Assembly: GCF_003702045.1 (NCBI RefSeq)
Contig: NZ_RBTP01000003.1
Location: 94,441 to 158,440 of the forward strand
Reading direction: 5' to 3'
Length of the DNA: 64,000 bases
Origin: Pseudomonas viridiflava
GTDB lineage: Bacteria; Pseudomonadota; Gammaproteobacteria; Pseudomonadales; Pseudomonadaceae
The translations under genes and the position numbers were made by a program. Shown piece by piece: positions 11,769 through 21,488 of this stretch. How positions within the stretch are numbered: the stretch's first letter is position 1; the number at the start of each line of letters is the position of its first letter. The notes under the pieces are model-generated. The model ran no database searches and was not told where the DNA came from. It was given only the letters and a program-made list of their open reading frames with translations.

Positions 11769-13220
11769 ATGCATCAAATGACTCTGGCCGAGATCGCCCG
11801 CGGACTCGCCGAAAAGAAATTTTCTTCTGAAGAACTGACCCGTGTCCTGCTGTCGCGCATCGCGCAGCTCGACCCTCAGCTCAACAGCTTCATCAGCCTG
11901 ACCGAAGACCTGGCCATCACCCAGGCCCAGGCCACAGATGCGCGCCGCGCCGCCGGTGAGAATGGCGCCCTGCTCGGCGCCCCGCTGGCTCACAAGGACC
12001 TGTTCTGCACACAAGGCATCCGCACCAGCTGCGGCTCCCTGATGCTCGACAATTTCAAGGCACCGTACGACGCCACCGTGGTTTCCCGCCTGGCTTCGGC
12101 CGGCACGGTAACGCTGGGCAAGACCAACATGGACGAATTCGCGATGGGCTCGGCCAACGAGTCGAGCCACTACGGCGCCGTGAAGAACCCGTGGAACCTT
12201 GAGTGCGTGCCTGGCGGCTCGTCCGGTGGTTCGGCTGCGGCTGTCGCTGCACGCCTGCTTCCAGCCGCGACCGGCACCGACACCGGTGGCTCGATTCGCC
12301 AGCCCGCCGCGCTGACCAACCTGACCGGTCTCAAGCCGACCTACGGTCGCGTGTCGCGCTGGGGCATGATCGCCTACGCCTCCAGCCTCGATCAGGCAGG
12401 TCCGATGGCCCGCACCGCAGAAGACTGCGCCCTGCTGCTGCAAGGCATGGCCGGCTTCGACCCGCAGGATTCCACCAGCATCGACGAGCCAGTCCCGAAC
12501 TACTCGGCGAATCTCAATGCGTCCATCAAGGGCCTGCGCATCGGCCTGCCGAAAGAATATTTCAGTGCAGGTCTCGACCCGCGCATTGCGCAATTGGTCC
12601 ATGACAGCGTCAAGGAGCTGGAAAAGCTCGGCGCCATCGTCAAGGAAATCAGCCTGCCGAACCTGCAGCACGGTATCCCGGCCTATTACGTCATCGCACC
12701 GGCAGAGGCATCGTCCAACCTGTCGCGCTTCGACGGTGTGCGTTTCGGCTATCGCTGCGAAAACCCGAAAGACCTGACCGACCTGTACAAGCGCTCGCGC
12801 GCCGAAGGCTTTGGCCCGGAAGTGCAGCGTCGCATTATGGTCGGTGCTTACGCCTTGTCGGCAGGCTATTACGATGCCTACTACCTGCAAGCACAGAAGA
12901 TTCGTCGCCTGATCAAGAACGACTTCATGAGCGCATTTGCCGAAGTCGACGTAATCCTCGGCCCGACCACGCCGAACCCGGCCTGGAAAATCGGCGCCAA
13001 GACCAACGACCCGATTGCCGAGTACCTGGAAGACTTCTACACCATCACCGCCAACCTCGCGGGCCTGCCAGGCCTGTCGATGCCAGCGGGCTTCGTCGAA
13101 GGTCTGCCGGTGGGCGTGCAACTGCTCGCACCGTATTTCCAGGAAGGCCGTCTGCTCAATGTCGCGCACCAGTATCAGCAGGTCACCGACTGGCACACTC
13201 GCGCACCTGAAGGCTTCTGA
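11769..13220 (+). CDS. gatA: Asp-tRNA(Asn)/Glu-tRNA(Gln) amidotransferase subunit A
   Basis: GatA (483 residues) is the amidase-signature glutaminase that supplies ammonia to GatB. The Ser-cisSer-Lys triad is visible: Lys in PLAHKDLF near residue 78 and the serines in [13 protein letters not shown] near residues 150-160. Pseudomonads use this enzyme to make Asn-tRNA and/or Gln-tRNA from misacylated precursors. It lies 10 nt before gatB. Confidence 0.98.
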   Translation: MHQMTLAEIARGLAEKKFSSEELTRVLLSRIAQLDPQLNSFISLTEDLAITQAQATDARRAAGENGALLGAPLAHKDLFCTQGIRTSCGSLMLDNFKAPYDATVVSRLASAGTVTLGKTNMDEFAMGSANESSHYGAVKNPWNLECVPGGSSGGSAAAVAARLLPAATGTDTGGSIRQPAALTNLTGLKPTYGRVSRWGMIAYASSLDQAGPMARTAEDCALLLQGMAGFDPQDSTSIDEPVPNYSANLNASIKGLRIGLPKEYFSAGLDPRIAQLVHDSVKELEKLGAIVKEISLPNLQHGIPAYYVIAPAEASSNLSRFDGVRFGYRCENPKDLTDLYKRSRAEGFGPEVQRRIMVGAYALSAGYYDAYYLQAQKIRRLIKNDFMSAFAEVDVILGPTTPNPAWKIGAKTNDPIAEYLEDFYTITANLAGLPGLSMPAGFVEGLPVGVQLLAPYFQEGRLLNVAHQYQQVTDWHTRAPEGF

Positions 13221-13230
13221 GGAGAAACAC

Positions 13231-14676
13231 ATGCAATGGGAAGTCGTCATCGGGCTGGAGATTCACACCCAGCTTTCGACCCAATCGAAGATTTTTTCCG
13301 GCAGCGCCACGACGTTCGGTTCCGAGCCTAATACCCAGGCCAGCCTTGTCGACCTGGGCATGCCGGGCGTACTGCCGGTCCTGAACAAGGAAGCCGTGCG
13401 CATGGCCGTCAAGTTCGGCCTGGCGGTGGATGCTGAAATCGGTCAGCACAACGTATTCGCCCGCAAGAACTACTTCTACCCTGACCTGCCCAAGGGCTAC
13501 CAGATCAGCCAGATGGAATTGCCGATCGTGGGCAAGGGCCACCTGGACATCACGCTGGAAGACGGCACCGTCAAGCGCATCGGTATCACCCGCGCGCACC
13601 TGGAAGAAGACGCAGGCAAAAGCCTGCACGAAGATTTCCAGGGCATGACCGGCATTGACCTGAACCGCGCAGGCACCCCGCTGCTGGAGATCGTTTCCGA
13701 GCCGGACATGCGCAGCGCCAAGGAGGCCGTGGCTTACGTCAAGGCGATTCACGCCATCGTGCGTTACCTGGGTATCTGCGACGGCAACATGGCCGAAGGT
13801 TCGCTGCGTTGCGACTGCAACGTGTCGATCCGCCCCAAGGGCCAGGTCGAGTTCGGTACGCGTTGCGAGATCAAGAACGTCAACTCGTTCCGCTTCATCG
13901 AGAAGGCAATCAACAGCGAGATTCAGCGCCAGATCGACCTGATCGAAGACGGTGGCAAGGTCATCCAGCAAACCCGCCTGTACGACCCGAACACCAACGA
14001 AACCCGCGCCATGCGCAGCAAGGAGGAAGCCAACGACTACCGTTACTTCCCCGATCCAGATTTGTTGCCGGTGATCATCGAGGACTCGTTCCTGGAAGAA
14101 ACCCGTGCCACCCTGCCGGAATTGCCGCCGCAGAAACGTGAACGCTTCCAGAGCCAGTTCGGCCTGTCGACTTACGACGCCAGCGTCCTGGCTTCCAGCC
14201 GTGAGCAGGCCGACTACTTCGAGCAGGTGGTCAGTATCAGTGGCGACGCCAAGCTGGCCGCCAACTGGGTCATGGTCGAGTTGGGCAGCCTGTTGAACAA
14301 GCAGGGGCTGGAAATCGAAGAGTCGCCGGTCAGCGCCGAGCAATTGGGCGGCATGCTCAAGCGCATCACCGACAACACCATCTCCGGCAAGATCGCCAAG
14401 ATGGTCTTCGAGGCGATGGCCAATGGCGAAGGCAGTGCCGACGAAGTCATCGAAAAGCGCGGTCTGAAGCAGGTGACGGACAGCGGAGCCATTGAGTCGA
14501 TGCTCGACGATATGCTCGCCGCCAACGCCGAACAGGTCGAACAGTACCGCGCCGCAGACGAAGCGAAACGCGGCAAGATGTTCGGCTTCTTCGTCGGTCA
14601 GGCCATGAAAGCGTCCAAAGGCAAAGCCAACCCGCAGCAGGTGAACGAACTGCTCAAGGCCAAGCTGGAAGGTTGA
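13231..14676 (+). CDS. gatB: Asp-tRNA(Asn)/Glu-tRNA(Gln) amidotransferase subunit B
   Basis: GatB (481 residues) activates the misacylated aminoacyl-tRNA and transfers ammonia to it. It starts [15 protein letters not shown], the conserved GatB N-terminus, after a good ribosome site (GAGGAG, 7 nt before the ATG). The tail (about residues 330-480) contains the helical YqeY-like tRNA-binding domain. The frame stays open far upstream inside gatA, but that extension is not protein-like. Last gene of the operon. Confidence 0.98.
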   Translation: MQWEVVIGLEIHTQLSTQSKIFSGSATTFGSEPNTQASLVDLGMPGVLPVLNKEAVRMAVKFGLAVDAEIGQHNVFARKNYFYPDLPKGYQISQMELPIVGKGHLDITLEDGTVKRIGITRAHLEEDAGKSLHEDFQGMTGIDLNRAGTPLLEIVSEPDMRSAKEAVAYVKAIHAIVRYLGICDGNMAEGSLRCDCNVSIRPKGQVEFGTRCEIKNVNSFRFIEKAINSEIQRQIDLIEDGGKVIQQTRLYDPNTNETRAMRSKEEANDYRYFPDPDLLPVIIEDSFLEETRATLPELPPQKRERFQSQFGLSTYDASVLASSREQADYFEQVVSISGDAKLAANWVMVELGSLLNKQGLEIEESPVSAEQLGGMLKRITDNTISGKIAKMVFEAMANGEGSADEVIEKRGLKQVTDSGAIESMLDDMLAANAEQVEQYRAADEAKRGKMFGFFVGQAMKASKGKANPQQVNELLKAKLEG

Positions 14677-14754
14677 GGTATTGATCGTGCCAACGCTCCG
14701 CGCTATAGCCAGGACGTTGGATACACATGAATGTGCTGGCTGTTCGTAGATCAC

Positions 14755-14844
14755 GTGGGAGCGAGCTTGCTCGCGAAGGCTTTGGTTCAAACGCCCGTCT
14801 TCTGGCGGGTGTACTTGCCCGTTCGCGAGCAAGCTCGCTCCCAC
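14755..14844. repeat. REP doublet (REPIN-like)
   Basis: Two inverted copies of a Pseudomonas REP motif face each other. The first is at 14755-14777, beginning GTGGGAGCGAGC; its inverse is at 14822-14844, ending GCTCGCTCCCAC. A second small inverted repeat (CGCCCG/GGCGGG region) lies between them. This arrangement is a REPIN-type mobile unit. It occupies the gatB-rlpA gap and any ORF running through it is spurious. Confidence 0.85.
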
Positions 14845-14921
14845 GGGGTTTGCGTTTTATTCAGCATTTTCTTGAACAACGATCAGCGTACGACTTTCCA
14901 CAGGCACTCAGGACCCGACCC

Positions 14922-15293
14922 ATGCGCCGACTTCTCTCAGCCTGCAGCCTGCTGACGTTGCTGGCTGGCTGCTCCAGCAACAGCCTCATCGACCCTCACG
15001 GTTACGATGAAACCGGGCGCGCCTCCTACTACGGGGCTCAGCATCACGGTAACCGCACTGCCAGTGGCGAACCCTTCAACCAGAACGCGTTGACCGCCGC
15101 TCACCGCCGCCTGCCATTCGGCACGCGCGTCAAGGTCACCAATCTCGACAACGACAACTCTGTCGTCGTGCGCATCAACGATCGCGGCCCTCACACCCGA
15201 GGCCGATTGATCGATGTCTCTCGCAAGGCAGCCGAACAACTGGGTATGCTGCGCAGCGGCACCGCCCCCGTACGCATTCAGGCCCTCGACTAA
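14922..15293 (+). CDS. Small RlpA-like septal/lytic lipoprotein
   Basis: A 123-residue lipoprotein with a type II signal (lipobox LLAGC, Cys near residue 17) followed directly by an RlpA double-psi beta-barrel domain (GRASYYGAQHHGNRTASGE, GTRVKVTNLDN, VRINDRGPHTRGRLIDVS). In P. aeruginosa the full-length RlpA cleaves naked glycan strands; this one is much shorter and has no SPOR domain, so it is a single-domain paralogue. The conserved His/Asp of the catalytic groove (NDRGPH) are present. The start at MRRLLSACS is set by the signal peptide; longer starts run through the REP element. Confidence 0.85.
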   Translation: MRRLLSACSLLTLLAGCSSNSLIDPHGYDETGRASYYGAQHHGNRTASGEPFNQNALTAAHRRLPFGTRVKVTNLDNDNSVVVRINDRGPHTRGRLIDVSRKAAEQLGMLRSGTAPVRIQALD

Positions 15294-15346
15294 GGACGCC
15301 CGCAATTCTCCAGCTATCGACACTGCCCGCCCCTGCCCTGATCCAG

Positions 15347-16378
15347 ATGGTCTTCGGCCTTCTTTTGCTGCTGATCGGCGCTGAGCTGTCGGTTCGATCT
15401 GCCGTCCACCTCGCGGCCCTGTTCAAGGTCAGGCCGCTCATCATGGGCCTGACCGTGGTCGCGATGGGCACCAGCGCGCCACAAATGGCGGTCAGCCTGC
15501 AGGCGGCGTTCTCGGACAGCACCGACATCGCCGTGGGAAGCGTCATTGGCGGCAACATCTTCAACGTGCTGGTGATTCTGGGGCTGTGCGCCCTGGTGAT
15601 TCCTCTGCGTGTAGCGCGTCAGGTATTGCGGGTCGACATCCCGTTGATGATCGGCGCTTGCCTGCTGGTGATCGGGCTTTCGTTGACCGGTGGGTTCTCC
15701 CGATTCGATGGCGTGGTGCTGCTGGCCGGCCTGCTGATCTGCCTGTTCATCATCGTTCGTCAGGGCGGCCATGCGCCTCGCCACGGCCTTGCCGCCGCCA
15801 CAGAAAAGCCACGCGCCCTGTTACGCATCACCTTGCTCGCCGGTGGCTTGCTGCTGCTGACATCGGGCGGGCATCTGCTGGTCGATGCGTCAGTCGTGAT
15901 CGCCATCAACCTGGGGCTGTCCGAGCGCATCATTGGCCTGACGGTGATTGCCGTTGGCACCTCGCTGCCGGCCTTGATGACCTCGCTCATTGCAGCCCTG
16001 CGCGGAGAGCGTGACATCGCGGTGGGCAATGTGATCGGCAGCAACCTGTTCAATCTGCTGGGCGTACTGGGGCTGACAGCGCTGGTCGCACCGGTGCCGC
16101 TGACCATCTCGCCCAACGCGCTGGTCTTCGACCTGCCCATCATGCTCGGCGTCGCGGTGCTTTGCGTACCGCTGTTCTATTCAGGCTACCGGATAGACCG
16201 CATCGAAGGTCTGTTCCTGCTGTCGCTGTACCTGACCTACGGTTTGCATATCGTCTCGATCAGCACCGGCATGCTGCTGGCGGAACGACTTGAAGGCATG
16301 ATGCTCAGGTTCATTGTGCCGCTGCTTGGCGCTATCGTAGCGTTTGGCACCGTTCGCGCATGGCGACGGCAACACTGA
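15347..16378 (+). CDS. CaCA-superfamily (YrbG-like) cation antiporter, variant alpha-repeats
   Basis: A 343-residue membrane protein with about ten helices in two inverted halves, as in YrbG-type Na+/Ca2+ exchangers. The alpha-repeats are readable (GTSAPQMAVSL with GNIFNVLVILG, and GTSLPALMTSL with GSNLFNLLGVLG). The family consensus is GTSxPE, in which the Glu binds Ca2+. Here it is Gln in the first repeat and Ala in the second, so the cation specificity is doubtful. The start is uncertain: coding-like sequence (LQLSTLPAPALIQ) extends about 15 codons upstream of the chosen ATG without an obvious start codon. Confidence 0.8.
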   Translation: MVFGLLLLLIGAELSVRSAVHLAALFKVRPLIMGLTVVAMGTSAPQMAVSLQAAFSDSTDIAVGSVIGGNIFNVLVILGLCALVIPLRVARQVLRVDIPLMIGACLLVIGLSLTGGFSRFDGVVLLAGLLICLFIIVRQGGHAPRHGLAAATEKPRALLRITLLAGGLLLLTSGGHLLVDASVVIAINLGLSERIIGLTVIAVGTSLPALMTSLIAALRGERDIAVGNVIGSNLFNLLGVLGLTALVAPVPLTISPNALVFDLPIMLGVAVLCVPLFYSGYRIDRIEGLFLLSLYLTYGLHIVSISTGMLLAERLEGMMLRFIVPLLGAIVAFGTVRAWRRQH

Positions 16379-16417
16379 CCCTCTCACACCCGACCATACC
16401 GCCGCAGGGAAAATGCC

Positions 16418-16819
16418 ATGACAGACAAAACGATCAGCGATGGCGAACAGATCCGCCGTCAGGTGATGGGCGACGCCTATGTCGACCGCGCACTGGGTAA
16501 CGCCACCGATTTCAGCCAACCGCTCCAGGACTTCGTCAACGAGCATGCATGGGGCAGCGTCTGGAGCCGAGAAGGCTTGCCGCTGAAAACCCGCAGCCTC
16601 ATCACCCTGGCGACCCTCACCGCCCTCAAATGCTCGCAAGAACTCAAGGGGCATGTGCGCGGTGCGTTGAATAACGGCTGCACGGTTGAAGAGATTCGCG
16701 AAGCGCTGCTGCATTGCGCCGTGTACGCCGGCGTGCCAGCGGCGATAGAGGCCTTTCGCGCCGCACAGGAAGTGATCGACAGTTACGTAAAGCCGGACGA
16801 ATCGGCCCAACAGCCTTAG
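16418..16819 (+). CDS. Carboxymuconolactone decarboxylase family protein (PcaC-like)
   Basis: A 133-residue all-helical protein of the AhpD/CMD family. It resembles PcaC, gamma-carboxymuconolactone decarboxylase (motifs TRSLITLATLTALKC, LKGHVRGALNNGCTVEEIREALLHCAVYAGVPAA). No other protocatechuate-pathway gene is nearby, so the assignment to that pathway is weak. The CxxC redox pair of AhpD is absent. It converges on the AEC permease gene with a 4-nt overlap of the stops. Confidence 0.85.
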   Translation: MTDKTISDGEQIRRQVMGDAYVDRALGNATDFSQPLQDFVNEHAWGSVWSREGLPLKTRSLITLATLTALKCSQELKGHVRGALNNGCTVEEIREALLHCAVYAGVPAAIEAFRAAQEVIDSYVKPDESAQQP

Positions 16820-17757
16820 ATCCAGCCGCCCCACTGCAGGATAAATATCCCGATATTGGTCGTCACAGCGGCGGCCAGCGTGGTCAGCACGATGATCGCC
16901 GCTGCCAGCTCGTAGTTGCCATTGGCGGTGCGCGCCATGATGTAACTGGCCGCCGCAGTCGGGCTGCCGAAATACAGAAACAGAATGCCCAGCTCAGCGC
17001 CGCGAAAGCCCACCAGCCAGGCCGCAAAGGTACACAGCACCGGAAGCCAGACCATCTTCATCACGCTGGCACTGACCGCAAGCTTGCCGCTTTTACGCAG
17101 CGAGGCCAGCGACAGGGTGCCGCCGATGCAGATCAGTGCCAGCGGCAGAGTCATTTGCGCCAGATAGCTGCCGGACGTCTCCAGCCACTTCGGCAAACCG
17201 ATGCTGAAATAGGCGAACGGTGAGGCGACGAGAACGCTGATGATCAGCGGGTTGGCCAGGACGCTCTTGAACACGCTCCACGGGTCGGACTTGATCACCG
17301 GGCTGTAGACCGCCAACACCACGGTCGACAGCGTGTTGTAGAAGACGATGACCAGCGCGGCGAGAATCGCCCCCAGTGAAATGCCGTATGAGCCATACAT
17401 ACTGGCAGCCAGCGCCAGACCGATCACCCCGTTATTGCCGCGAAACGCGCCCTGAACGTAGACCCCCCGGTCTTCACGCGGGCAGCGCCAGATCGCCCAA
17501 CACCAGGTGAATGCAAAACTCACCAGCGTAGCAATGCCGAAAAAGATCAGCAGTTTGGGTTGCAGGGCCGCGCGCAAATCGGCATGGATGATGCCCAGAA
17601 ACAGCAGCGCAGGCATCGTAACGTTGAACACCAGCCCCGACGCCGCCACGATGAAGCCGTCATTGATCGCGCCGATGCGCTTGAGGAACACGCCAAGAAA
17701 CAGCATGGCGAACACCGGGGCGGTGATGTTCAGGGTTTCAAGAAAGATAGCCAGCAT
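16816..17757 (-). CDS. AEC family transporter
   Basis: A 313-residue permease with about ten membrane segments arranged as two five-helix halves, typical of the auxin efflux carrier/AEC family (bile-acid/arginine superfamily). Bacterial members export or import small organic acids such as malonate or malate; the substrate cannot be read here. I start at MLAIFLETLNITAPVF, where homology begins, and not at an ATG 16 codons earlier. The start lies immediately after a two-tier hairpin that covers the likely ribosome site. Confidence 0.87.
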   Translation of the reverse strand: MLAIFLETLNITAPVFAMLFLGVFLKRIGAINDGFIVAASGLVFNVTMPALLFLGIIHADLRAALQPKLLIFFGIATLVSFAFTWCWAIWRCPREDRGVYVQGAFRGNNGVIGLALAASMYGSYGISLGAILAALVIVFYNTLSTVVLAVYSPVIKSDPWSVFKSVLANPLIISVLVASPFAYFSIGLPKWLETSGSYLAQMTLPLALICIGGTLSLASLRKSGKLAVSASVMKMVWLPVLCTFAAWLVGFRGAELGILFLYFGSPTAAASYIMARTANGNYELAAAIIVLTTLAAAVTTNIGIFILQWGGWI

Positions 17758-17763
17758 GCAACG

Positions 17764-17813
17764 CACCCGGTCCCGTCGATAGGTGGCTAATGATAAGCCA
17801 CCCATACCGGGTG
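17764..17813 (-). promoter_or_regulatory. Two-tier hairpin in the leader of the AEC gene
   Basis: An inner stem GGTGGCT/AGCCACC (17782-17788 with 17796-17802) sits inside an outer stem CACCCGGT/ACCGGGTG (17764-17771 with 17806-17813). On the minus strand the outer stem ends 6 nt before the AEC ATG and buries the G-rich segment that would be the Shine-Dalgarno. It may control translation or end phoD mRNA without a T-run. Confidence 0.45.
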
Positions 17814-17862
17814 TGTTGCAAGGATTTTCTGAAAACGGCAGACCACCTGCCCCTTAAACGCG

Positions 17863-19437
17863 TCAAGCGATACGACTGACCTCCGACACGGGCTGCAATT
17901 TGCGCTCGAACACCGATACGCCATCCAGGTCGCGCAGGTTCACGGTCATCTCGCCGCTCTGGCCGTCAATGTTCACTTCTCCAAAAAACTGGAAGCCGGC
18001 GAACGGTGAGGTGTTCTGCGCAGGCGGCGCCTTCTGAAACACCAGCTCCGGACCAAACGTCTTGTCCAGGGTGTTGGGCCCGAAACTGCCTGCGTTCAAA
18101 GGCCCTGCGACGAACTCCCAGAAGGGGTCGAAATCCTGAAACACCGCCCGATCAGGCTGGTAGTGATGCGCGGCGCAGTAATGCACATCTGCCGTGAGCC
18201 ACACGCAGTCGCGAACCTTCTGTGCCCGCAGGTACGCCAGCAGCTCGGCGATTTCAAGCTCACGCCCCAAGGCAGGGCCATCGTTGCCGTTGGCAATCGC
18301 TTCCCAGCGCGCAACGCCGGGGCTGACTTCGCCATCCGGCACGCCCAGGCCAATAGGCATGTCGGCGGCAATGATTTTCCACTGCGCGCCAGACGCCTTG
18401 AGTTCACGTTTGAGCCAGTCGAGTTGTTCACGCCCCATGAACGCAGTGGTGGGTCCGGGCTTGTCGGCCAGATTGGCGTCGTTGCCGTCGCGATAACTGC
18501 GCATGTCGAGAACGAACACATCCAGCATCGGGCCATAGGGAATCTTGCGGTAAATGCGCCCACCGTTTTCGGCTTGCTGCAAGCGCAGCGGCGCGTACTC
18601 AAGATAAGCCTGACGTGCGCGAGAAGACAGCAACTGGATGTCCTTGACCTTGTAGCGGTCGTCAAGTTGCTTGCTCGGCGACCAGTTGTTGGTCACTTCG
18701 TGATCGTCCCATTGCCAGATCTGCGGCACCTCGGCGTTGAAGCGGCGCATGTTTTCGTCCATTAGGTTATAGCGATAGTTACCGCGGTATTCGTCCAGTG
18801 TCTCGGCCACTTTGCTTTTCGCCTCGGTGGTCAGGTTGCGCCAGATGCGCCCATCCTCAACCGTGATCTGCTCAGGCACTGGGCCGTCGGCGTAAATGGT
18901 GTCGCCGCTGTGGATAAAGAAGTCAGGCAGGCGCAGGCGCATGGCTTCGTAAATACGCATACCACCCACGTCCGGGTTGATGCCAAAGCCTTGACCAACG
19001 GTGTCGCCACTCCACACGAAGCGGATAGTGCGGCGCTGTTGCGGCATGCTGCGCAAGTGACCGAACCAGGGCTCGCTGGCAACGCCACTCTGAGCATCCT
19101 CGAACGATACGCGATAGAAAATCGTCTGGTCGACCGGCAGGCCTGTCAGCTCGACGCGGGCGGTGAAATCGGTGCGTTGATCAGCCAGCGCCGACACCAC
19201 GCGCCGAGGCTGAGTGAACATGCTGCGTGTGTCCCACTCCACGATCATGCGCGACGGCCTGTCGCTTCGGCTCCACACCACGGCACGGTCACCCAGCACG
19301 TCGCCCGACTGCACGCCATCGGTCATCTTCGGACGATCCTGCACCGACGCAATGACCGCCGGCGCAAGCCCCGGCAACAACAACCCGGCCCCAACGGCCT
19401 GAATCACACGACGACGCTTGAGATCAAACTGGCTCAC
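17863..19437 (-). CDS. phoD: PhoD-family alkaline phosphatase/phosphodiesterase
   Basis: This 524-residue PhoD-type enzyme is exported by the Tat route: the N-terminus has a twin-arginine signal (KRRRVIQAVGAGLLLPG). Metal ligands typical of the family are seen in VWSGDTVGQG, HSGDTIYADG, QWDDHEVTNN and TADVHYCAAHH. PhoD is a Ca/Fe-dependent phosphomonoesterase and phosphodiesterase that gathers phosphate from organic esters. I choose a GTG start, because GAGGGG lies 6 nt before it and the Tat signal begins just after. No clear Pho box was recognised in the 19438-19535 leader. Confidence 0.92.
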   Translation of the reverse strand: MSQFDLKRRRVIQAVGAGLLLPGLAPAVIASVQDRPKMTDGVQSGDVLGDRAVVWSRSDRPSRMIVEWDTRSMFTQPRRVVSALADQRTDFTARVELTGLPVDQTIFYRVSFEDAQSGVASEPWFGHLRSMPQQRRTIRFVWSGDTVGQGFGINPDVGGMRIYEAMRLRLPDFFIHSGDTIYADGPVPEQITVEDGRIWRNLTTEAKSKVAETLDEYRGNYRYNLMDENMRRFNAEVPQIWQWDDHEVTNNWSPSKQLDDRYKVKDIQLLSSRARQAYLEYAPLRLQQAENGGRIYRKIPYGPMLDVFVLDMRSYRDGNDANLADKPGPTTAFMGREQLDWLKRELKASGAQWKIIAADMPIGLGVPDGEVSPGVARWEAIANGNDGPALGRELEIAELLAYLRAQKVRDCVWLTADVHYCAAHHYQPDRAVFQDFDPFWEFVAGPLNAGSFGPNTLDKTFGPELVFQKAPPAQNTSPFAGFQFFGEVNIDGQSGEMTVNLRDLDGVSVFERKLQPVSEVSRIA

Positions 19438-19535
19438 GGCTATCCCCTCGCAGACAGGCAAAAGAGCAACCTAGCAGGGGAATGTTGGGGGAGTGTGACA
19501 GTGGTGGCGGACTCAGGAAAATGACTTAAACCCAA

Positions 19536-19663
19536 GTGGGAGCGGACTTGTACGCGAAAGGGCCGCTCCATTCAGTCGAGATGTAGCGCTTGAAATGCAG
19601 CCTTCGTGGACAAGTCCACTCCTACAAGCGGCGTTCAACCGTAGGAGCGGACTTATCCGCGAA
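19536..19663. repeat. Cluster of three REP-like elements
   Basis: The 296-nt gap between phoD and fruA holds three diverged REP motifs of the GTGGGAGCGGACTTG type: 19536-19558 forward, 19603-19625 inverted (ending CCACTCCTAC) and 19641-19663 forward (starting GTAGGAGCGGAC). The sequence family differs from the doublet downstream of gatB by a base in the stem, so at least two REP subfamilies are present. No coding sequence is supported here. Confidence 0.8.
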
Positions 19664-19733
19664 TAGACCAGTACCTTCGCTAAAAATGCAGCGCCTGAGA
19701 ATCAACCTTCGCGAGCAAGTTGACTTCGGGGTT

Positions 19734-21476
19734 TCAAGCGCTGGCTGGGGCGACGTCCAGTTCGATCACTTCAGGTCGCTTCAGCACCGCATACAGCACG
19801 CCGGTCACCACACTGCCCGCCACGATCGCCACCAGATACAGCAGCGCGTGATTGATGGCGTTGGGGATCAGCATGACGAACAGGCCGCCGTGCGGGGCCA
19901 TGAGTTTGCAGCCGAAGTACATCGACAACGCGCCGGTCAGCGCGCCACCGACGACGCTCGCGGGTATCACGCGCAACGGATCCTTGGCCGCGAACGGGAT
20001 CGCACCCTCAGAGATGAAACACAGCCCCAGCACGAACGCCGCCTTGCCTGCCTCGCGCTCGCTCTGGGCGAACTTGCGACGGGCCAGAATGGTGGCGATG
20101 CCCATGCCGATCGGCGGGACCATGCCCGCCGCCATAGCAGTGGCCATCGGCGCGTAGCTCTGCGAGGCCAGCAGGCCCACCGAGAACGCGTAAGACGCCT
20201 TGTTGATCGGTCCACCCAAGTCGACACACATCATCGCGCCCAGCACCACACCCAACAAAATGGCATTAGTGGTGCCCATGCTGTCAAGGAAGTGAGTCAG
20301 TGCTTCAAGCATGCCTGCAACCGGCTTGCCCACCACGTAGATCATCACCAGACCGGTGAACAGGCTCGACAGCAACGGGATGATCAGGATTGGCTTGAGC
20401 GCCTCGACACTGGCCGGCAGGCGCGCATAACGATTGATCGCGGCGGCGCTGTAACCGGCCAGAAAGCCAGCCACGATGCCGCCGATGAAGCCGGCGCCCA
20501 GGGTGCTCGCCAACAGCCCACCGATCATGCCCGGTGCAAGGCCTGGACGGTCGGCGATGGAATACGCGATGTAACCGGCCAGCAACGGCACCATCAATTT
20601 GAACGCTGCTTCACCCCCGATCTGCATCAACGCAGCGGCCAACGTGCCCTGTTCCTTGAACGCAGTGATCCCGAACACGAAGGACAGTGCAATCAACAGA
20701 CCACCCGCCACCACCATCGGCAGCATGAACGAAACACCGGTCAGCAAATGCTTGTAGACGCCACTCTTCTCCTGCTTGGCAGGCGATTTCGCAGCGCTGG
20801 CATCGGATTCGACCTGCCCTTCCGCCAAAGCCTTTTTCAGCGTAGCGTCGGACTGCTTGAGCGCGATCCCGGTGCCACAGCGATAGATCTTCTTGCCAAC
20901 GAAACGGTCAGTGTTGACCTCAATATCGGCCGCCAGCAACACCACATCTGCGTCAGCGATGGCTTGCGGGCTCAGCGGATTGCGAGCACCCACCGAGCCT
21001 TGCGTCTCGACCTGCAGGTCGTAATTCAAGCGCTTGGCAGCCTGCTGAATCGCCTCGGCGGCCATGAATGTATGCGCCACGCCAGTCGGGCAGGCCGTGA
21101 TGGCGACAATGCGTGGCTGACCGCCTGAACCGCCTGCCGCTTCTGGCGCAGCCGCTTCTTGAGCAACATGGACCTGCGCGTCCTTGTTGGCACGCTGCAG
21201 AAACCCGTCGACATCCTGCAAGGCATGGGACGGCGAGTCCTGGAACAGACGCTTACCGACGAAACGGCTCAGGTCTACCGGCCCGGTATTGACCACCAGT
21301 ACAAGGTCGGCAGCCTCGATGTCCTGGGCCGACAACTGACGGTCCGGCTTGTGTGGGTCGATGATCTCGACGCTGGTTTCCCAGCCCTGACGCATCGCTG
21401 CCGCTTCGAGCAATCGTGCACTGAGTACGCTGCTGACCTTGCCGTTCGGGCAGGCCGTGACTATGGCTAACTTCAT
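19734..21476 (-). CDS. fruA: PTS fructose transporter EIIBC
   Basis: FruA (580 residues) imports fructose and phosphorylates it to fructose 1-phosphate. It starts with two EIIB-like domains: a degenerate B' domain (VTACPNGKVSSVLSARLLEA) and the active B domain near residues 120-215 (ITACPTGVAHTFMAAEAIQ, catalytic Cys). An EIIC membrane domain of about eight helices (about residues 240-570) follows. The order B'-B-C matches E. coli FruA. It is the last gene of fruB-fruK-fruA, 12 nt after fruK. Confidence 0.97.
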   Translation of the reverse strand: MKLAIVTACPNGKVSSVLSARLLEAAAMRQGWETSVEIIDPHKPDRQLSAQDIEAADLVLVVNTGPVDLSRFVGKRLFQDSPSHALQDVDGFLQRANKDAQVHVAQEAAAPEAAGGSGGQPRIVAITACPTGVAHTFMAAEAIQQAAKRLNYDLQVETQGSVGARNPLSPQAIADADVVLLAADIEVNTDRFVGKKIYRCGTGIALKQSDATLKKALAEGQVESDASAAKSPAKQEKSGVYKHLLTGVSFMLPMVVAGGLLIALSFVFGITAFKEQGTLAAALMQIGGEAAFKLMVPLLAGYIAYSIADRPGLAPGMIGGLLASTLGAGFIGGIVAGFLAGYSAAAINRYARLPASVEALKPILIIPLLSSLFTGLVMIYVVGKPVAGMLEALTHFLDSMGTTNAILLGVVLGAMMCVDLGGPINKASYAFSVGLLASQSYAPMATAMAAGMVPPIGMGIATILARRKFAQSEREAGKAAFVLGLCFISEGAIPFAAKDPLRVIPASVVGGALTGALSMYFGCKLMAPHGGLFVMLIPNAINHALLYLVAIVAGSVVTGVLYAVLKRPEVIELDVAPASA

Positions 21477-21488
21477 GACGATCCTCTC

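Noticed and set aside
11727..14844. Two long minus-strand ORFs opposite gatA and gatB
   Set aside because: They run antisense to strongly recognised genes and show shadow composition with no domain.
14727..14955. Small ORFs in the gatB-rlpA gap and upstream-extended rlpA
   Set aside because: They read through the REP inverted repeats; the RlpA signal peptide begins at 14922.
19590..21128. 512-codon plus-strand ORF opposite fruA
   Set aside because: It starts in REP sequence and is His/Gln/Arg-rich antisense to fruA.
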